A stretch of DNA of 21,921 nt from a bacterium. Lineage in GTDB: Bacteria > Bacillota > Bacilli > Lactobacillales > Streptococcaceae. The stretch is from assembly GCA_905221505.1 (NCBI GenBank), contig CAJNDL010000032.1, forward strand, positions 1 to 21,921. Direction: 5' to 3'. The notes beneath the pieces were generated by a model that saw nothing but the letters and a program-made list of their open reading frames with translations, did not search any database and was not told the DNA's origin. Below, piece by piece: positions 1 to 8,272 of the stretch (its first letter is position 1; the number at the start of each line of letters is the position of its first letter). Made by a program: the position numbers and the translations under genes.

Positions 1-57
1 TAACCTTTAACCCCATTCAAACGTCTCACACTAACTTCCACCATAGCGGAACTTAAT

Positions 58-72
58 CTGAAACGCTTTCAG
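58..72 (-). promoter_or_regulatory. cre-like site (putative CcpA operator)
   Basis: The minus strand reads CTGAAAGCGTTTCAG, which contains TGAAAGCGTTTCA, a very good match to the Gram-positive catabolite-responsive element. The arms are symmetric. The nearest visible gene is DUF960 nearly 280 bases to the right, so the target is more likely a leftward gene outside the window. Identified by consensus only. Confidence 0.5.
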
Positions 73-142
73 ATGAGGGGATTTTGTGCGCTCTTTTTTT
101 CGATTCATTTTGGCTATAAAAGCGATGAAATCAAGCATTAGT

Positions 143-185
143 AAAACCAGTGGAACTTACCCTGACACGGATTTCCACTGGTTTT
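143..185. terminator. Perfect 13-bp hairpin, terminator-like
   Basis: AAAACCAGTGGAA (143-155) pairs exactly with TTCCACTGGTTTT (173-185) around a 17-base loop. Each strand ends in only a short T run, so it could be a weak bidirectional terminator, or the central stem of the repeat cluster around it. There is no gene on either side within about 165 bases. Confidence 0.4.
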
Positions 186-294
186 TAGGATTTTTATCAG
201 ACTAACTTCCACTTGTACTAGCAGTGGAACTTAGTTTGGGAATTTACCAAAATTTCATAGGAAGCTATGTTTATGAAGAAAAAATCACCTTTTC

Positions 295-323
295 TTGATT
301 TTTAATCCTATTTGCTGTATGAT
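295..323 (+). promoter_or_regulatory. Promoter of the DUF960 gene
   Basis: TTGATT at 295-300 and TATGAT at 318-323 are separated by 17 bases, a good sigma-A type promoter. The predicted transcript would start near 330, giving a leader of about 20 bases that includes the G-rich ribosome binding site. Confidence 0.55.
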
Positions 324-350
324 AAGGGAAAAGAAAGGGGGGGCAGAAAT

Positions 351-668
351 ATGGCTTTTACCAATACCCACATGCGGTCGGCTAGTTTTGGCATCGTTAC
401 CAGCTTGCCTGATGATGTCATTGACTCTTTTTGGTATATCATCGACCATTTCTTAAAAAATGTCTTTGAATTGGAAGAAGAACTTGAGTTTCAATTGCTT
501 AATAACCAAGGTAAGATTACCTTCCACTTCTCAAGTCAACACCTCCCTACAGCCATTGATTTTGACTTTAACCATCCTTTTGACCCTCTATATCCCCCGA
601 GAGTCCTAGTTTTAGACATGGATGGTAGAGAGACTATCCTCCTCCCAGAAGAAAATGACCTATTTTAA
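351..668 (+). CDS. DUF960 family protein of unknown function
   Basis: Protein of 105 residues recognised as the small DUF960 family of streptococci and relatives; no function is known to me. It is acidic and soluble, with no signal peptide or membrane segment. The N-terminal half is rich in charged helix (ELEEELEF) and the C-terminal half resembles beta strands (RVLVLDMDGRETILL). The start is taken at the ATG at 351, because the purine-rich AAAGGGGGGG at 334-343 is placed as its ribosome binding site. A longer reading from a TTG at 312 would lie within the promoter. The stop codon TAA (666-668) directly abuts a BOX element. The gene is convergent with the folate operon. Confidence 0.8.
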   Translation: MAFTNTHMRSASFGIVTSLPDDVIDSFWYIIDHFLKNVFELEEELEFQLLNNQGKITFHFSSQHLPTAIDFDFNHPFDPLYPPRVLVLDMDGRETILLPEENDLF

Positions 669-864
669 TACTCAAGGAAAATCAAAGAGCAAACTAGGAA
701 GCTAGCCGCAGGTTGCTCAAAGCACTGCTTTGAGGTTGTGGATAGAACTGACGAAGTCAGCTCAAAACATCGTTTTGAGGTTGCAGATGAAACTGACGAA
801 GTCAGTAACCATACATACGGTAAGGCGACGCTGACGTGGTTTGAAGAGATTTTCGAAGAGTATA
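669..864 (-). repeat. BOX element 1 (boxA-boxB-boxC, one boxB)
   Basis: About 196 bp matching the pneumococcal BOX repeat. The boxA end lies at the right (ACGGTAAGGCGACGCTGACG at 818-837, almost identical to the BOXA1R primer), and the boxC end lies at the left. Internal short stems such as CTCAAAAC/GTTTTGAG and ACTGAC/GTCAGT are typical of boxB and boxC. It fills the gap between the DUF960 stop codon and the bidirectional terminator. Confidence 0.93.
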
Positions 865-910
865 AAAACTCTAGCCTTCAGTTGCAAGTGACTGAAAACT
901 AGAGTTTTTT
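864..910. terminator. Bidirectional terminator between DUF960 and folate operon
   Basis: AAAACTCTAG (865-874) pairs with CTAGAGTTTT (899-908), extended inside by TTCAGT/ACTGAA. There is a T run on the plus strand (905-910) and a matching A run on the left, so it can work in both directions. It sits between two convergent transcription units and immediately follows the sulD stop codon. Confidence 0.8.
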
Positions 911-1723
911 CTATTTTTTCAAAGCATCATACAAGTTACGGATAGGTTGCTTTAATGTAGGATGGATAAAATGAGGTGCAATTTCCTGTAAGGACTCAAG
1001 GACAAAAAGGCGTTCCGCTATGTAAGGATGAGGCAGAATAAGGTCGTCTGTATAAAGAATCTGATCCTCCACAAAGAGCAAGTCCAAATCAATCAAACGA
1101 GGTCCCCAATGCACTTCTCTCACCCGTCCCATCTCTGACTCAATGGCTAACAAGGTCTCTAATAGCACTGGGGCAGGCAACCATGTTTCTACTTCAACCA
1201 CTTGATTAGCAAAGCTATCCTGTTCCACACCACCCCAAGGCTCCGTCGTCAAGACACTGGACTCTTTGAGAATATGGATGCCACGAGCTCGCAGTTTATC
1301 AATGGCTTGTTTCAAGTTTGCTTGCTTATCTCCCATATTGCTTCCTAGGGCGATAAAGGCTCGTTGCTTGCGGCGATGGATGGTTACTGAGCATGTATCT
1401 AGTGGCAAATGCACCGGTGCCCAAGGTTTTTTCAGTTCCAACTTCATTTCTTGGACAAGAGAATAAGCCTCAAAAGTACGTTCCACCAGTTTATAAGCTA
1501 CCGTTTCAATCAAATCTTCACTCGTTTCCTGAAACCAAGTCGTCCACTGCTGACACAGTTCTCCGTAATGGACAGAGGCTGTTAAATCCAAGTCTGTCGC
1601 CGCTTTGGTCATATCATAGGATAGGATAGCTGAAACGACAAACTTCTGCCCCAATTCCTTCTCACTAGGAAAAAGACCATGATAGGCAAAAATTTCCAAA
1701 TCTTTAATCTGCAGTTGATCCAT
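911..1723 (-). CDS. sulD: Bifunctional dihydroneopterin aldolase / HPPK
   Basis: Fused enzyme of 270 residues for two consecutive cytosolic steps of folate synthesis. Residues 1-118 are dihydroneopterin aldolase (Fol[16 protein letters not shown] near the start, [16 protein letters not shown] near 98-113). Residues 120-270 are 6-hydroxymethyl-7,8-dihydropterin pyrophosphokinase (Fol[10 protein letters not shown], then the signature [11 protein letters not shown]). This fusion is the known pneumococcal SulD arrangement. The start ATG is preceded by AAAGGAA. It is the last gene of the folate operon, but is separated from folE by a BOX element and a terminator-like hairpin, so its expression may be uncoupled from folP-folC-folE. 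Confidence 0.95.
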   Translation of the reverse strand: MDQLQIKDLEIFAYHGLFPSEKELGQKFVVSAILSYDMTKAATDLDLTASVHYGELCQQWTTWFQETSEDLIETVAYKLVERTFEAYSLVQEMKLELKKPWAPVHLPLDTCSVTIHRRKQRAFIALGSNMGDKQANLKQAIDKLRARGIHILKESSVLTTEPWGGVEQDSFANQVVEVETWLPAPVLLETLLAIESEMGRVREVHWGPRLIDLDLLFVEDQILYTDDLILPHPYIAERLFVLESLQEIAPHFIHPTLKQPIRNLYDALKK

Positions 1724-1738
1724 AATGATTCCTTTCTC

Positions 1739-1766
1739 GAAAAATCCGCTTGAAGCGGATTCTTTT
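1739..1766. terminator. Hairpin between folE and sulD
   Basis: AATCCGCT (1743-1750), a TGA loop, and AGCGGATT (1754-1761) form an 8-bp stem. T runs follow on both strands (plus 1763-1767, minus 1744-1740). Read leftward, this is a plausible intrinsic terminator between folE and sulD. Confidence 0.55.
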
Positions 1767-1882
1767 TATACTCAATGAAAATCAAAGTGCAAACTAGGCA
1801 GCTAGCCGCAGGCTGCTCAAAACACTGTTTTGAGATTGCAGATGGAAGCTGACCTGGTTTGAAGAGATCTTCGAAGAGTATT
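1767..1882 (-). repeat. BOX element 2, internally deleted
   Basis: About 116 bp. The boxC end is at the left (TATACTCAATGAAAATCAAA), and the outer part of boxA is at the right (TTGAAGAGATCTTCGAAGAG). The boxB module, the second TGACTTCGTCAGT repeat and the BOXA1R core are missing. The boxA end merges with the folE stop codon. Confidence 0.88.
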
Positions 1883-2435
1883 ATAGTCCCATTAAACGAT
1901 AAGCCTGATCTCGGAGATCCTTATCTGTTTCAAATAGACCACGAGCTACTGTCGTCAAGGTTGCAGTGCCTGGTTTTCTGACACCACGCATACTCATACA
2001 CATATGTTCTGCCTCAATGACAACAAAGGCTCCTTTAGCGCCTAGATAGTCCATCAAGGCATCGGCCACTTCGATATTCAAACGTTCTTGAATTTGTGGT
2101 TTTTTAGAATAAACTTCAACCGTACGGGCTAGCTTAGACAAGCCTGCCACACGGCCATCTGGAATGTAGGCAATATGTGCTCTACCATAAAATGGCAAGA
2201 AGTGGTGTTCACACATGGTATGGAAAAAAATATCCTTTTCTACCACCATATTATCGTCAATAATCTCAAAGGATTTTGACAAATGCTCCTCCGCTGTTTG
2301 ACCAAGACCTGAAAAAATCTCTTGGTACATACGGGCTACACGAGCAGGTGTTTCCTGCAAGCCCTCGCGGTTAGCGTCCTCTCCGACAGCCTCGATAATC
2401 ATTTTTACAGCTGCTTCAATCTTTTGTGTATCCAT
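1881..2435 (-). CDS. folE: GTP cyclohydrolase I
   Basis: Protein of 184 residues, the usual length for bacterial type I GTP cyclohydrolase (pneumococcal SulC). It converts GTP to 7,8-dihydroneopterin triphosphate, the first committed step of folate synthesis. The zinc ligands are visible as Cys75 and His78 in MCEHHFLPF and Cys146 in [10 protein letters not shown]. The conserved KKPQIQERL helix is at 111-119. The start overlaps the end of folC by 20 bases and has GGAGAGG upstream, which suggests translational coupling. The stop TAA is part of the BOX junction TAATACTC, so the last codons border inserted repeat DNA. Confidence 0.96.
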   Translation of the reverse strand: MDTQKIEAAVKMIIEAVGEDANREGLQETPARVARMYQEIFSGLGQTAEEHLSKSFEIIDDNMVVEKDIFFHTMCEHHFLPFYGRAHIAYIPDGRVAGLSKLARTVEVYSKKPQIQERLNIEVADALMDYLGAKGAFVVIEAEHMCMSMRGVRKPGTATLTTVARGLFETDKDLRDQAYRLMGL

Positions 2436-3738
2436 TTTCGTTTTTCCTCTCCATCAGATAGGCTCTCACTTGGCTCAAGAAATACAAGGAACCTGTGACA
2501 ATCCTAACTGTTTTTTTCTCTTCTTTTTTATCTGTCAATTTCTGCTCTAGAAAATCCTGCCAACCTTGGTAGCTGAGATTTCTAGACTTAGCTGCCTCTT
2601 CCAGCACTTTTTCATCAGTCGCCCGATTATCGTCAAAATGTGTCAGGGTAAGCTCGGTATCTGGGATTTGCTCCAACAAATCCAACATATCCTCCAAGGC
2701 CTTGGTTTTGATACAAGTAAAGAGGATTTCCTTACGATAATCCGCAAAGCGTTCTTGTAAGGTTGTCAATAAAGCCTTGATAGCATGGGGATTGTGGGCT
2801 CCATCCAAAATCATCAGGGGGTCTCTTGACACGATTTCCAAACGCCCCGGCCACCTTGTTTCTTCCAAAGCTTGAGCAATCAAGTCATTGCTTGCTAGTT
2901 CTCGACCATCTTCTTGACAAAAAGTATCAAGTAAAGCTATGGCCATCCCAGCATTCTCTATCTGGTGCAAACCAAGCAGGCCAGTCTGGAAGCGACCTTG
3001 TCTGACAGCACTTGTATAGTCAAAGACTTCCCCTGTCACCACACTTTCTTGATGACGAACCTGATAATCTGTCCCGTAGGCAAGTCTCGGCGCATCTTTC
3101 CCTTCCGCAATGCGGTCAATCACAGCCAAAGCTTCTGGAGCGATACGACCTGTTACCAAGGGAATACCTTGTTTGATAATACCAGCTTTCTGCTCTGCTA
3201 TGGCCTCCAAGGTGTCACCAAGTAGGGCCACATGATCCAGTCCAATAGTGGTGATGCCTGTCAAAATAGGCTGGCAGACATTGGTACTATCCAAAAGTCC
3301 TCCCATGCCCACTTCCATGATGACCACATCTACTTGCTCTGAAGCAAAGTAGTCATAGGCTATGGCTGTGATAATCTCAAACTCGGTTGTCCCCTGCAAA
3401 TTGGCGACCGCTTCTCCCTCCAGCAAAGACTGATAGTCTGCCATGAGGGCTTCTAGTCTAGCCTCTGGGATAGATTCCCTATTGATGCTAATCTGATCTG
3501 TGTAATGAATGAGATAGGGCGAGCTAAACACGCCAACTCTCAGCCCCATCTTTTCTAGCATATTTTTCAAAAAAGCAATGGTCGAACCCTTGCCATTGGT
3601 CCCTCCGATATGGATGACCTTGAGTTTGAGATGGGGATTGCCACGCAAAGCTAACAGTTCCACCATTCGTTCCAAGCCAAAATGCGGTTGATCCGTCCGG
3701 TAGTTAGCAATCCACTGATTGTTTTGAATTTCTTTCAT
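2416..3738 (-). CDS. folC: Dihydrofolate synthase / folylpolyglutamate synthase
   Basis: Protein of 440 residues of the Mur-ligase-like FolC family (pneumococcal SulB). It adds glutamate to dihydropteroate and to reduced folates, using ATP. The P-loop GTNGKGS is at residues 46-52. The DSTNV and GLDHVALLG motifs follow in the central domain, and LDGAHNPHA marks the start of the C-terminal domain. It starts one base after the folP stop codon and overlaps folE, so folP-folC-folE are almost certainly co-transcribed and translationally coupled. The length matches the family and no damage is seen. Confidence 0.96.
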   Translation of the reverse strand: MKEIQNNQWIANYRTDQPHFGLERMVELLALRGNPHLKLKVIHIGGTNGKGSTIAFLKNMLEKMGLRVGVFSSPYLIHYTDQISINRESIPEARLEALMADYQSLLEGEAVANLQGTTEFEIITAIAYDYFASEQVDVVIMEVGMGGLLDSTNVCQPILTGITTIGLDHVALLGDTLEAIAEQKAGIIKQGIPLVTGRIAPEALAVIDRIAEGKDAPRLAYGTDYQVRHQESVVTGEVFDYTSAVRQGRFQTGLLGLHQIENAGMAIALLDTFCQEDGRELASNDLIAQALEETRWPGRLEIVSRDPLMILDGAHNPHAIKALLTTLQERFADYRKEILFTCIKTKALEDMLDLLEQIPDTELTLTHFDDNRATDEKVLEEAAKSRNLSYQGWQDFLEQKLTDKKEEKKTVRIVTGSLYFLSQVRAYLMERKNENGYTKD

Positions 3739-3739
3739 C

Positions 3740-4729
<990 letters not shown>

Positions 4730-4731
4730 CT

Positions 4732-4740
4732 ATTTTACCA
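4732..4740 (-). promoter_or_regulatory. Extended -10 promoter of the folate operon
   Basis: The minus strand reads TGGTAAAAT at 4740-4732, an extended -10 element. The -35 region (around 4755-4760, TGTCCA) is poor. A start near 4725 would give a leader of about 35 bases, too short for a folate riboswitch. There is no other obvious promoter between the protease stop and folP. Confidence 0.5.
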
Positions 4741-4815
4741 TAAAAAGAAAAAGATGGACACGATTGCATTCATCTTTCCCTAGTAGAAAGAGATTGGTTC
4801 CTACATGAAAACTTT

Positions 4816-5523
4816 CTAAACAGAAATCCCTAATGTCCGACTCATGATCACCATAAGAGCTAGCAGACAGAAAACAACACCATTCACAATCATGTGAAGC
4901 AAGATAGACATTTCCAAACGTTGGGTCTTGTAGGCTGTCCAAGTTAGCACAGTTGACATTCCTCCATAGATAAGAAGAGAAGGTAGATTTGTCGGTAAAT
5001 GAAGCAAGGCAAAGATAATAGCACCGACTATATAACCCACATTTTCTTTACCACGAAAGAGTTTTTTAGGAATCACTCCTCGACATAAAATCTCCTCACA
5101 AATAGGAGCTATTAGAACCAGTAAGAAAAAACTGGAAATTAAGGAACTATTCTGGACCAAATCATTAATATTTGATTGATTGCTGGTTGTTGTTTCATTC
5201 ATCAAATGCAGTAAGACCACACCAAGAATATTAAAGGCAAGAATCACTAGATAGCTTAAGGCCAATCTAGCCAAATCCTTAGCCTTGAAAAACGATAAAC
5301 CAAAACTAGCCAACTGTGTTTTCCTAGCACCTATTATAAATACAGTTAAAACCACAAGAGATAAGGCCCCTACTAATAGTCCCGCTTGAAACAGTGGAAA
5401 TTTTCTGCTAGTTAAAAAAGTTGCTAGGGCTAAAGGAAACTGAGAAAACAAAAGCCCTACTAGAAAGATTATTAACCACTTCCCCCTGTTTAATACTTCA
5501 TCCCAAATATTCTTTTTTATCAT
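4816..5523 (-). CDS. CPBP (CAAX-like) membrane protease
   Basis: Protein of 235 residues with about six hydrophobic segments, of the CPBP/Abi family of intramembrane glutamate proteases. Motif 1 is EEILCR (Glu143, Glu144, Arg148). Motif 2 is FALLHLP (His175), and an Asn in MIVNGV near the C terminus completes the family pattern. Substrate unknown: relatives act in bacteriocin self-immunity or protein processing, but no bacteriocin gene is seen nearby. The start ATG at 5523 follows AGGAG by 8 bases; an in-frame TTG directly before it is less likely. It is transcribed leftward between the permease terminator and the folate promoter. No clear promoter of its own was found. Confidence 0.85.
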   Translation of the reverse strand: MIKKNIWDEVLNRGKWLIIFLVGLLFSQFPLALATFLTSRKFPLFQAGLLVGALSLVVLTVFIIGARKTQLASFGLSFFKAKDLARLALSYLVILAFNILGVVLLHLMNETTTSNQSNINDLVQNSSLISSFFLLVLIAPICEEILCRGVIPKKLFRGKENVGYIVGAIIFALLHLPTNLPSLLIYGGMSTVLTWTAYKTQRLEMSILLHMIVNGVVFCLLALMVIMSRTLGISV

Positions 5524-5584
5524 CAATCATACTCCTACCATTCAATCAAAATCACCTACCTAGTTTGAAGCAATTTTCAAGTAA

Positions 5585-5624
5585 CTATAATATAAAAAGG
5601 GGAGAACCCCTTTTTATATTATAG
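5585..5624. terminator. Perfect 18-bp hairpin terminator after the purine permease
   Basis: CTATAATATAAAAAGGGG (5585-5602), loop AGAA, and the exact complement at 5607-5624. The G/C part next to the loop is followed by TTTTT on either strand, so it is a strong bidirectional intrinsic terminator. It lies 3 bases past the permease stop codon. Confidence 0.85.
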
Positions 5625-5627
5625 CAT

Positions 5628-7046
5628 TTATAGGGCCATGCTGATGTAGTTAAGGATAAACAAGGCATCCAAAATCCAAATCATGACATGAACATCTTTA
5701 GCTTGACCTTTGACAAGCTTAGTCAAAGTGTAAGTCAAGAAACCAACTGCAATCCCTTGAGTGATAGAGTAGCTGAATCCCATAAAGATAGATGTGAAGA
5801 AAGCAGGAACCGCTTCAGACATATCATCCCAATGGATATTTTTCAAGCTAGCCAACATCATAATCCCAACGATAATCAAGATTGGAGCTGTAGCGGCTGT
5901 TGGTACAATCGCTAGAAGTGGACTAAAGAAGCTTGAAATTGCAAAACAGATTGCTACAACCAAGGCTGTCAAACCAGTACGTCCACCTGCACCGATACCA
6001 GCAGCAGACTCAACATAAGTCGTTACGTTCGAAGTACCAGCGATGGCACCAATTGAAGTACCAATCAAGTCAGAGTAAAGAGCCTTATCCAACTTAGCTG
6101 ATTGGTGATTTTCACCATTTGTCGCTACGATACCAACTTTTTCACCTGTACCGATCAAGGTACCAATCGTGTCAAAAATATCTGTCAATGAGAAGGCAAG
6201 AATGGCCATCAGAGTTTCAGGCAAGCGAGCTGTATCTGAAATCAAAGCTCCTAAACCTTCTGAACCAAGAGCTGCACCAAAGATTGTCTTCAGATCTTCA
6301 AAAGCTGCACCAACATGGTTATTAGCAAAATCGATACTAGACAAATCTACCAAACCAACTGCAATAGCAAGAACAGTTGTTGTCAAGATAGAGAGGATAA
6401 TTCCCCCTTTAATTCCTTTGATAACAAAGAAGATTGTGATAGCAAGTCCTGCAAGAGCCACCAAAACAGCAGGATTATTAAAGCTGACCAATCCTGGAAC
6501 TGCTGAAGCATTTGCTGTAATCGCTGCTTGAGCCTTATCAGCCCCTTCTCCTGCAACCGTGTAATTTCCTGGATCGATAGAGAATTTCAAAAGCCCAGCA
6601 TTCTTAATTCCCACGTAGGCAAGAAAGACACCGATACCAGCTGAAATAGCTGAGCGAAGAGCGTTTGGAATCGATTCAATGATCATTTTACGAACATTTG
6701 TCAAGGTAATAATCAATGAGATAATTCCACAGATGAAGACCATAGCCAAGGCTTCTTGCCATGAATAACCAAGCCCAAATACAACTGTAAAGGTAAAGAA
6801 GGCATTGAGTCCCATACCTGGCGCTTGAGCGTATGGCAGGTTAGCATAGAAGGCCATCATCAAGGTTCCAGCTACTGCACCAATAATCGTTGCGAGGAAG
6901 ACACCCTGAGCAGGCATTCCTGTTTGCGAAAGAATTTGTGGGTTTACAAAGAGAATATAGCTCATTGCAAAGAAAGTTGTTAAACCAGCGAGAACCTCTG
7001 TACGAACGTCTGTACCGTTCTCTTTTAGTTTAAATAATTTGTCCAT
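5628..7046 (-). CDS. pbuG: Purine (guanine/hypoxanthine) permease, AzgA family
   Basis: Polytopic membrane protein of 472 residues, NCS2/AzgA-type nucleobase transporter that imports hypoxanthine, guanine or adenine with protons. Family features include the N-terminal MDKLFKLKENGTDVRTEVLA segment, GLTTFFAMSYILFVNP, APGMGLNAFF, the DIFDTIGTLIGTG segment and GTSNVTTYVESAAGIGAGG. About 12-14 hydrophobic helices are spread along the chain. The start is ATG 7046, with GGAG 7 bases upstream; an open extension to 7100 would cover the promoter. The exact substrate (PbuG against PbuO type) cannot be settled from sequence alone. Single-gene unit with its own promoter and terminator. Confidence 0.88.
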   Translation of the reverse strand: MDKLFKLKENGTDVRTEVLAGLTTFFAMSYILFVNPQILSQTGMPAQGVFLATIIGAVAGTLMMAFYANLPYAQAPGMGLNAFFTFTVVFGLGYSWQEALAMVFICGIISLIITLTNVRKMIIESIPNALRSAISAGIGVFLAYVGIKNAGLLKFSIDPGNYTVAGEGADKAQAAITANASAVPGLVSFNNPAVLVALAGLAITIFFVIKGIKGGIILSILTTTVLAIAVGLVDLSSIDFANNHVGAAFEDLKTIFGAALGSEGLGALISDTARLPETLMAILAFSLTDIFDTIGTLIGTGEKVGIVATNGENHQSAKLDKALYSDLIGTSIGAIAGTSNVTTYVESAAGIGAGGRTGLTALVVAICFAISSFFSPLLAIVPTAATAPILIIVGIMMLASLKNIHWDDMSEAVPAFFTSIFMGFSYSITQGIAVGFLTYTLTKLVKGQAKDVHVMIWILDALFILNYISMAL

Positions 7047-7083
7047 TATCAATCTCCTTTTAATTTTTACGAACAATAATAGA

Positions 7084-7112
7084 ATTATATCATTTATCAT
7101 TCACTTTTTCAA
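7084..7112 (-). promoter_or_regulatory. Promoter of the purine permease gene
   Basis: On the minus strand TTGAAA (7112-7107) and TATAAT (7089-7084) are 17 bases apart, and TGA before the -10 makes it extended. The leader would be about 30 bases, leaving no room for a purine riboswitch. It is divergent from the HAD promoter. Confidence 0.75.
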
Positions 7113-7187
7113 TATCTTTGTTTGATTTATTTAAGAATTTGATGAAATTTCATTTTTTGTTTCGAATCTGCTTTTCTGCCTGCTTTC

Positions 7188-7196
7188 TGCTATAAT
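7188..7196 (+). promoter_or_regulatory. Extended -10 promoter of the HAD phosphatase gene
   Basis: TGCTATAAT at 7188-7196 is a perfect extended -10. No good -35 is found 17 bases upstream. Ribosome binding site GAAAGG lies at 7224-7229, before the ATG at 7236. Confidence 0.65.
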
Positions 7197-7235
7197 AGTA
7201 GACATCTTATCTGAAAAGACACTAGAAAGGTCCCT

Positions 7236-8048
7236 ATGACGAAGAAAATTATTGCAGTTGACCTAGATGGAACCCTGCTCAACTCAGACAGTCAGATTTC
7301 TGACTTTACCAAAGAAACCATTAAAAAAGTTACTGAACAAGGCCATCAGGTTATTATTACGACAGGTCGCCCTTACCGAATGTCAAAAGATTTCTACCGT
7401 GAGCTTGGCTTAGACACTCCTATGATTAATTTCAACGGATCCCTCACTCATTTACCAGACCGAATTTGGGACTTTGAAAAGTGTTTGACCGTAGACAAAA
7501 AATATCTTTTAGACATGGTTCGACGTTCAGAGGACATTCAAGCCGATTTTATTGCTGGAGAATATCGTAAAAAATTCTACATTACAAATCCTAATGAAGA
7601 AATTGCCAATCCCAAACTATTTGGTGTAGAAGCTTTCCAGCCTGAAGATCAATTTCATCCTGAATTGGTGACCAAGGATCCTAACTGTATTCTGCTGCAG
7701 ACCAGAGCCAGTGACAAGTATGCCTTGGCAAAAGAATTGAACGCCTTCTATCAGCATCAACTGTCTATCAATACCTGGGGTGGTCCGCTCAATATCCTTG
7801 AATGTACTCCAAAAGGAGTCAACAAGGCCTTTGCTTTGAACTACCTGCTCAAGGTAATGAACCGCGACAAAAAAGATTTGATTGCCTTTGGAGATGAACA
7901 CAACGATACCGAAATGCTAGCTTTTGCTGGGAAAGGCTATGCCATGAAAAATGCCAATCCGGAGCTACTCCCTTATGCGGATGAGCAAATTTCCCTGACC
8001 AATGACCAAGACGGGGTTGCCAAAACCCTACAAGACTTATTCTTATAG
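7236..8048 (+). CDS. Cof-type HAD-superfamily phosphatase
   Basis: Protein of 270 residues of the Cof/YidA-like class IIB haloacid dehalogenase phosphatases. These are cytosolic magnesium-dependent enzymes acting on sugar phosphates, flavin mononucleotide or similar small substrates. All four catalytic motifs are visible: DLDGTLL (nucleophile Asp9, acid Asp11), TTGR near 44, the lysine in PKGVNKAFAL, and FGDEHNDTEML. The cap domain lies between motifs II and III. The length is typical. It is a monocistronic unit with its own extended -10 promoter and a strong terminator. The exact substrate cannot be inferred. Confidence 0.92.
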   Translation: MTKKIIAVDLDGTLLNSDSQISDFTKETIKKVTEQGHQVIITTGRPYRMSKDFYRELGLDTPMINFNGSLTHLPDRIWDFEKCLTVDKKYLLDMVRRSEDIQADFIAGEYRKKFYITNPNEEIANPKLFGVEAFQPEDQFHPELVTKDPNCILLQTRASDKYALAKELNAFYQHQLSINTWGGPLNILECTPKGVNKAFALNYLLKVMNRDKKDLIAFGDEHNDTEMLAFAGKGYAMKNANPELLPYADEQISLTNDQDGVAKTLQDLFL

Positions 8049-8057
8049 CCCCTACTG

Positions 8058-8085
8058 ACCAGCTTGCGAGCTGGTCTTTGTGTTC
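8058..8085 (+). terminator. Terminator of the HAD phosphatase gene
   Basis: GACCAGCT (8058-8065), loop TGCG, and AGCTGGTC (8070-8077), followed by TTTGTGTT. It lies 9 bases past the stop codon. Confidence 0.8.
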
Positions 8086-8141
8086 TTTTCACAGTCTCAT
8101 CAACCAGTTAATCGATTGTTCTATTTTTCGCCTCCAAAACC

Positions 8142-8170
8142 TTGGAAAAGGCTTTCTTTTGTGATATACT
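8142..8170 (+). promoter_or_regulatory. Promoter of adhP
   Basis: TTGGAA (8142-8147) and TATACT (8165-8170) are 17 bases apart. TGA directly before the -10 makes it extended. The leader to the ATG is about 95 bases and holds no recognised RNA element. Confidence 0.7.
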
Positions 8171-8176
8171 TCACAT
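8159..8176 (+). promoter_or_regulatory. Rex-type redox operator over the adhP -10
   Basis: TTGTGATATACTTCACAT matches the Rex operator consensus (TTGTGAA, 4 A/T-rich bases, TTCACAA) at nearly every position, and its centre is the -10 hexamer itself. Rex is the NADH-sensing repressor that controls fermentation dehydrogenases in Gram-positive bacteria. An alcohol dehydrogenase gene downstream is the expected target. Confidence 0.7.
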
Positions 8177-8272
8177 ATAAATACAAGAGAGCTCGTCACA
8201 CTCGACTCTGTTGACACAAAATCAATCCAGTCCTGTTTCTCCTGCTCTCAGTTAATATCAAGGAGGATAGCT

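Larger units (their letters stand above)
31..234. promoter_or_regulatory. Cluster of three related inverted repeats
   Basis: Non-coding stretch with three stem-loops built from the same words. Stem 1 pairs 32-39 with 48-55 (one mismatch), stem 2 pairs 143-155 with 173-185 (13 bp, perfect), and stem 3 pairs 202-213 with 223-234 (11 of 12). GGAACTTA occurs at 48, 152 and 226, and CTAACTTCCAC at 31 and 202. The arms of different stems could therefore also pair with each other. On the minus strand this would be a leader for a gene left of the window. From memory of the pneumococcal map that gene could be rplM (ribosomal protein L13), which is not visible here. Function unknown. Confidence 0.5.

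Noticed and set aside
1266..1629. Plus-strand open frames opposite sulD, and similar long antisense frames opposite folC, the permease, manL, pepS and others
   Set aside because: They have no recognisable domains or ribosome binding sites and lie wholly inside well-supported genes.
7047..7083. Purine riboswitch upstream of the permease
   Set aside because: The predicted leader is only about 30 bases, and no aptamer-like sequence is present. A possible PurR box farther upstream matched poorly.
7047..7100. Longer N terminus of the purine permease (54 bases)
   Set aside because: The extension covers the -10 of the promoter, and the ATG at 7046 has a proper ribosome binding site and the family-typical start.
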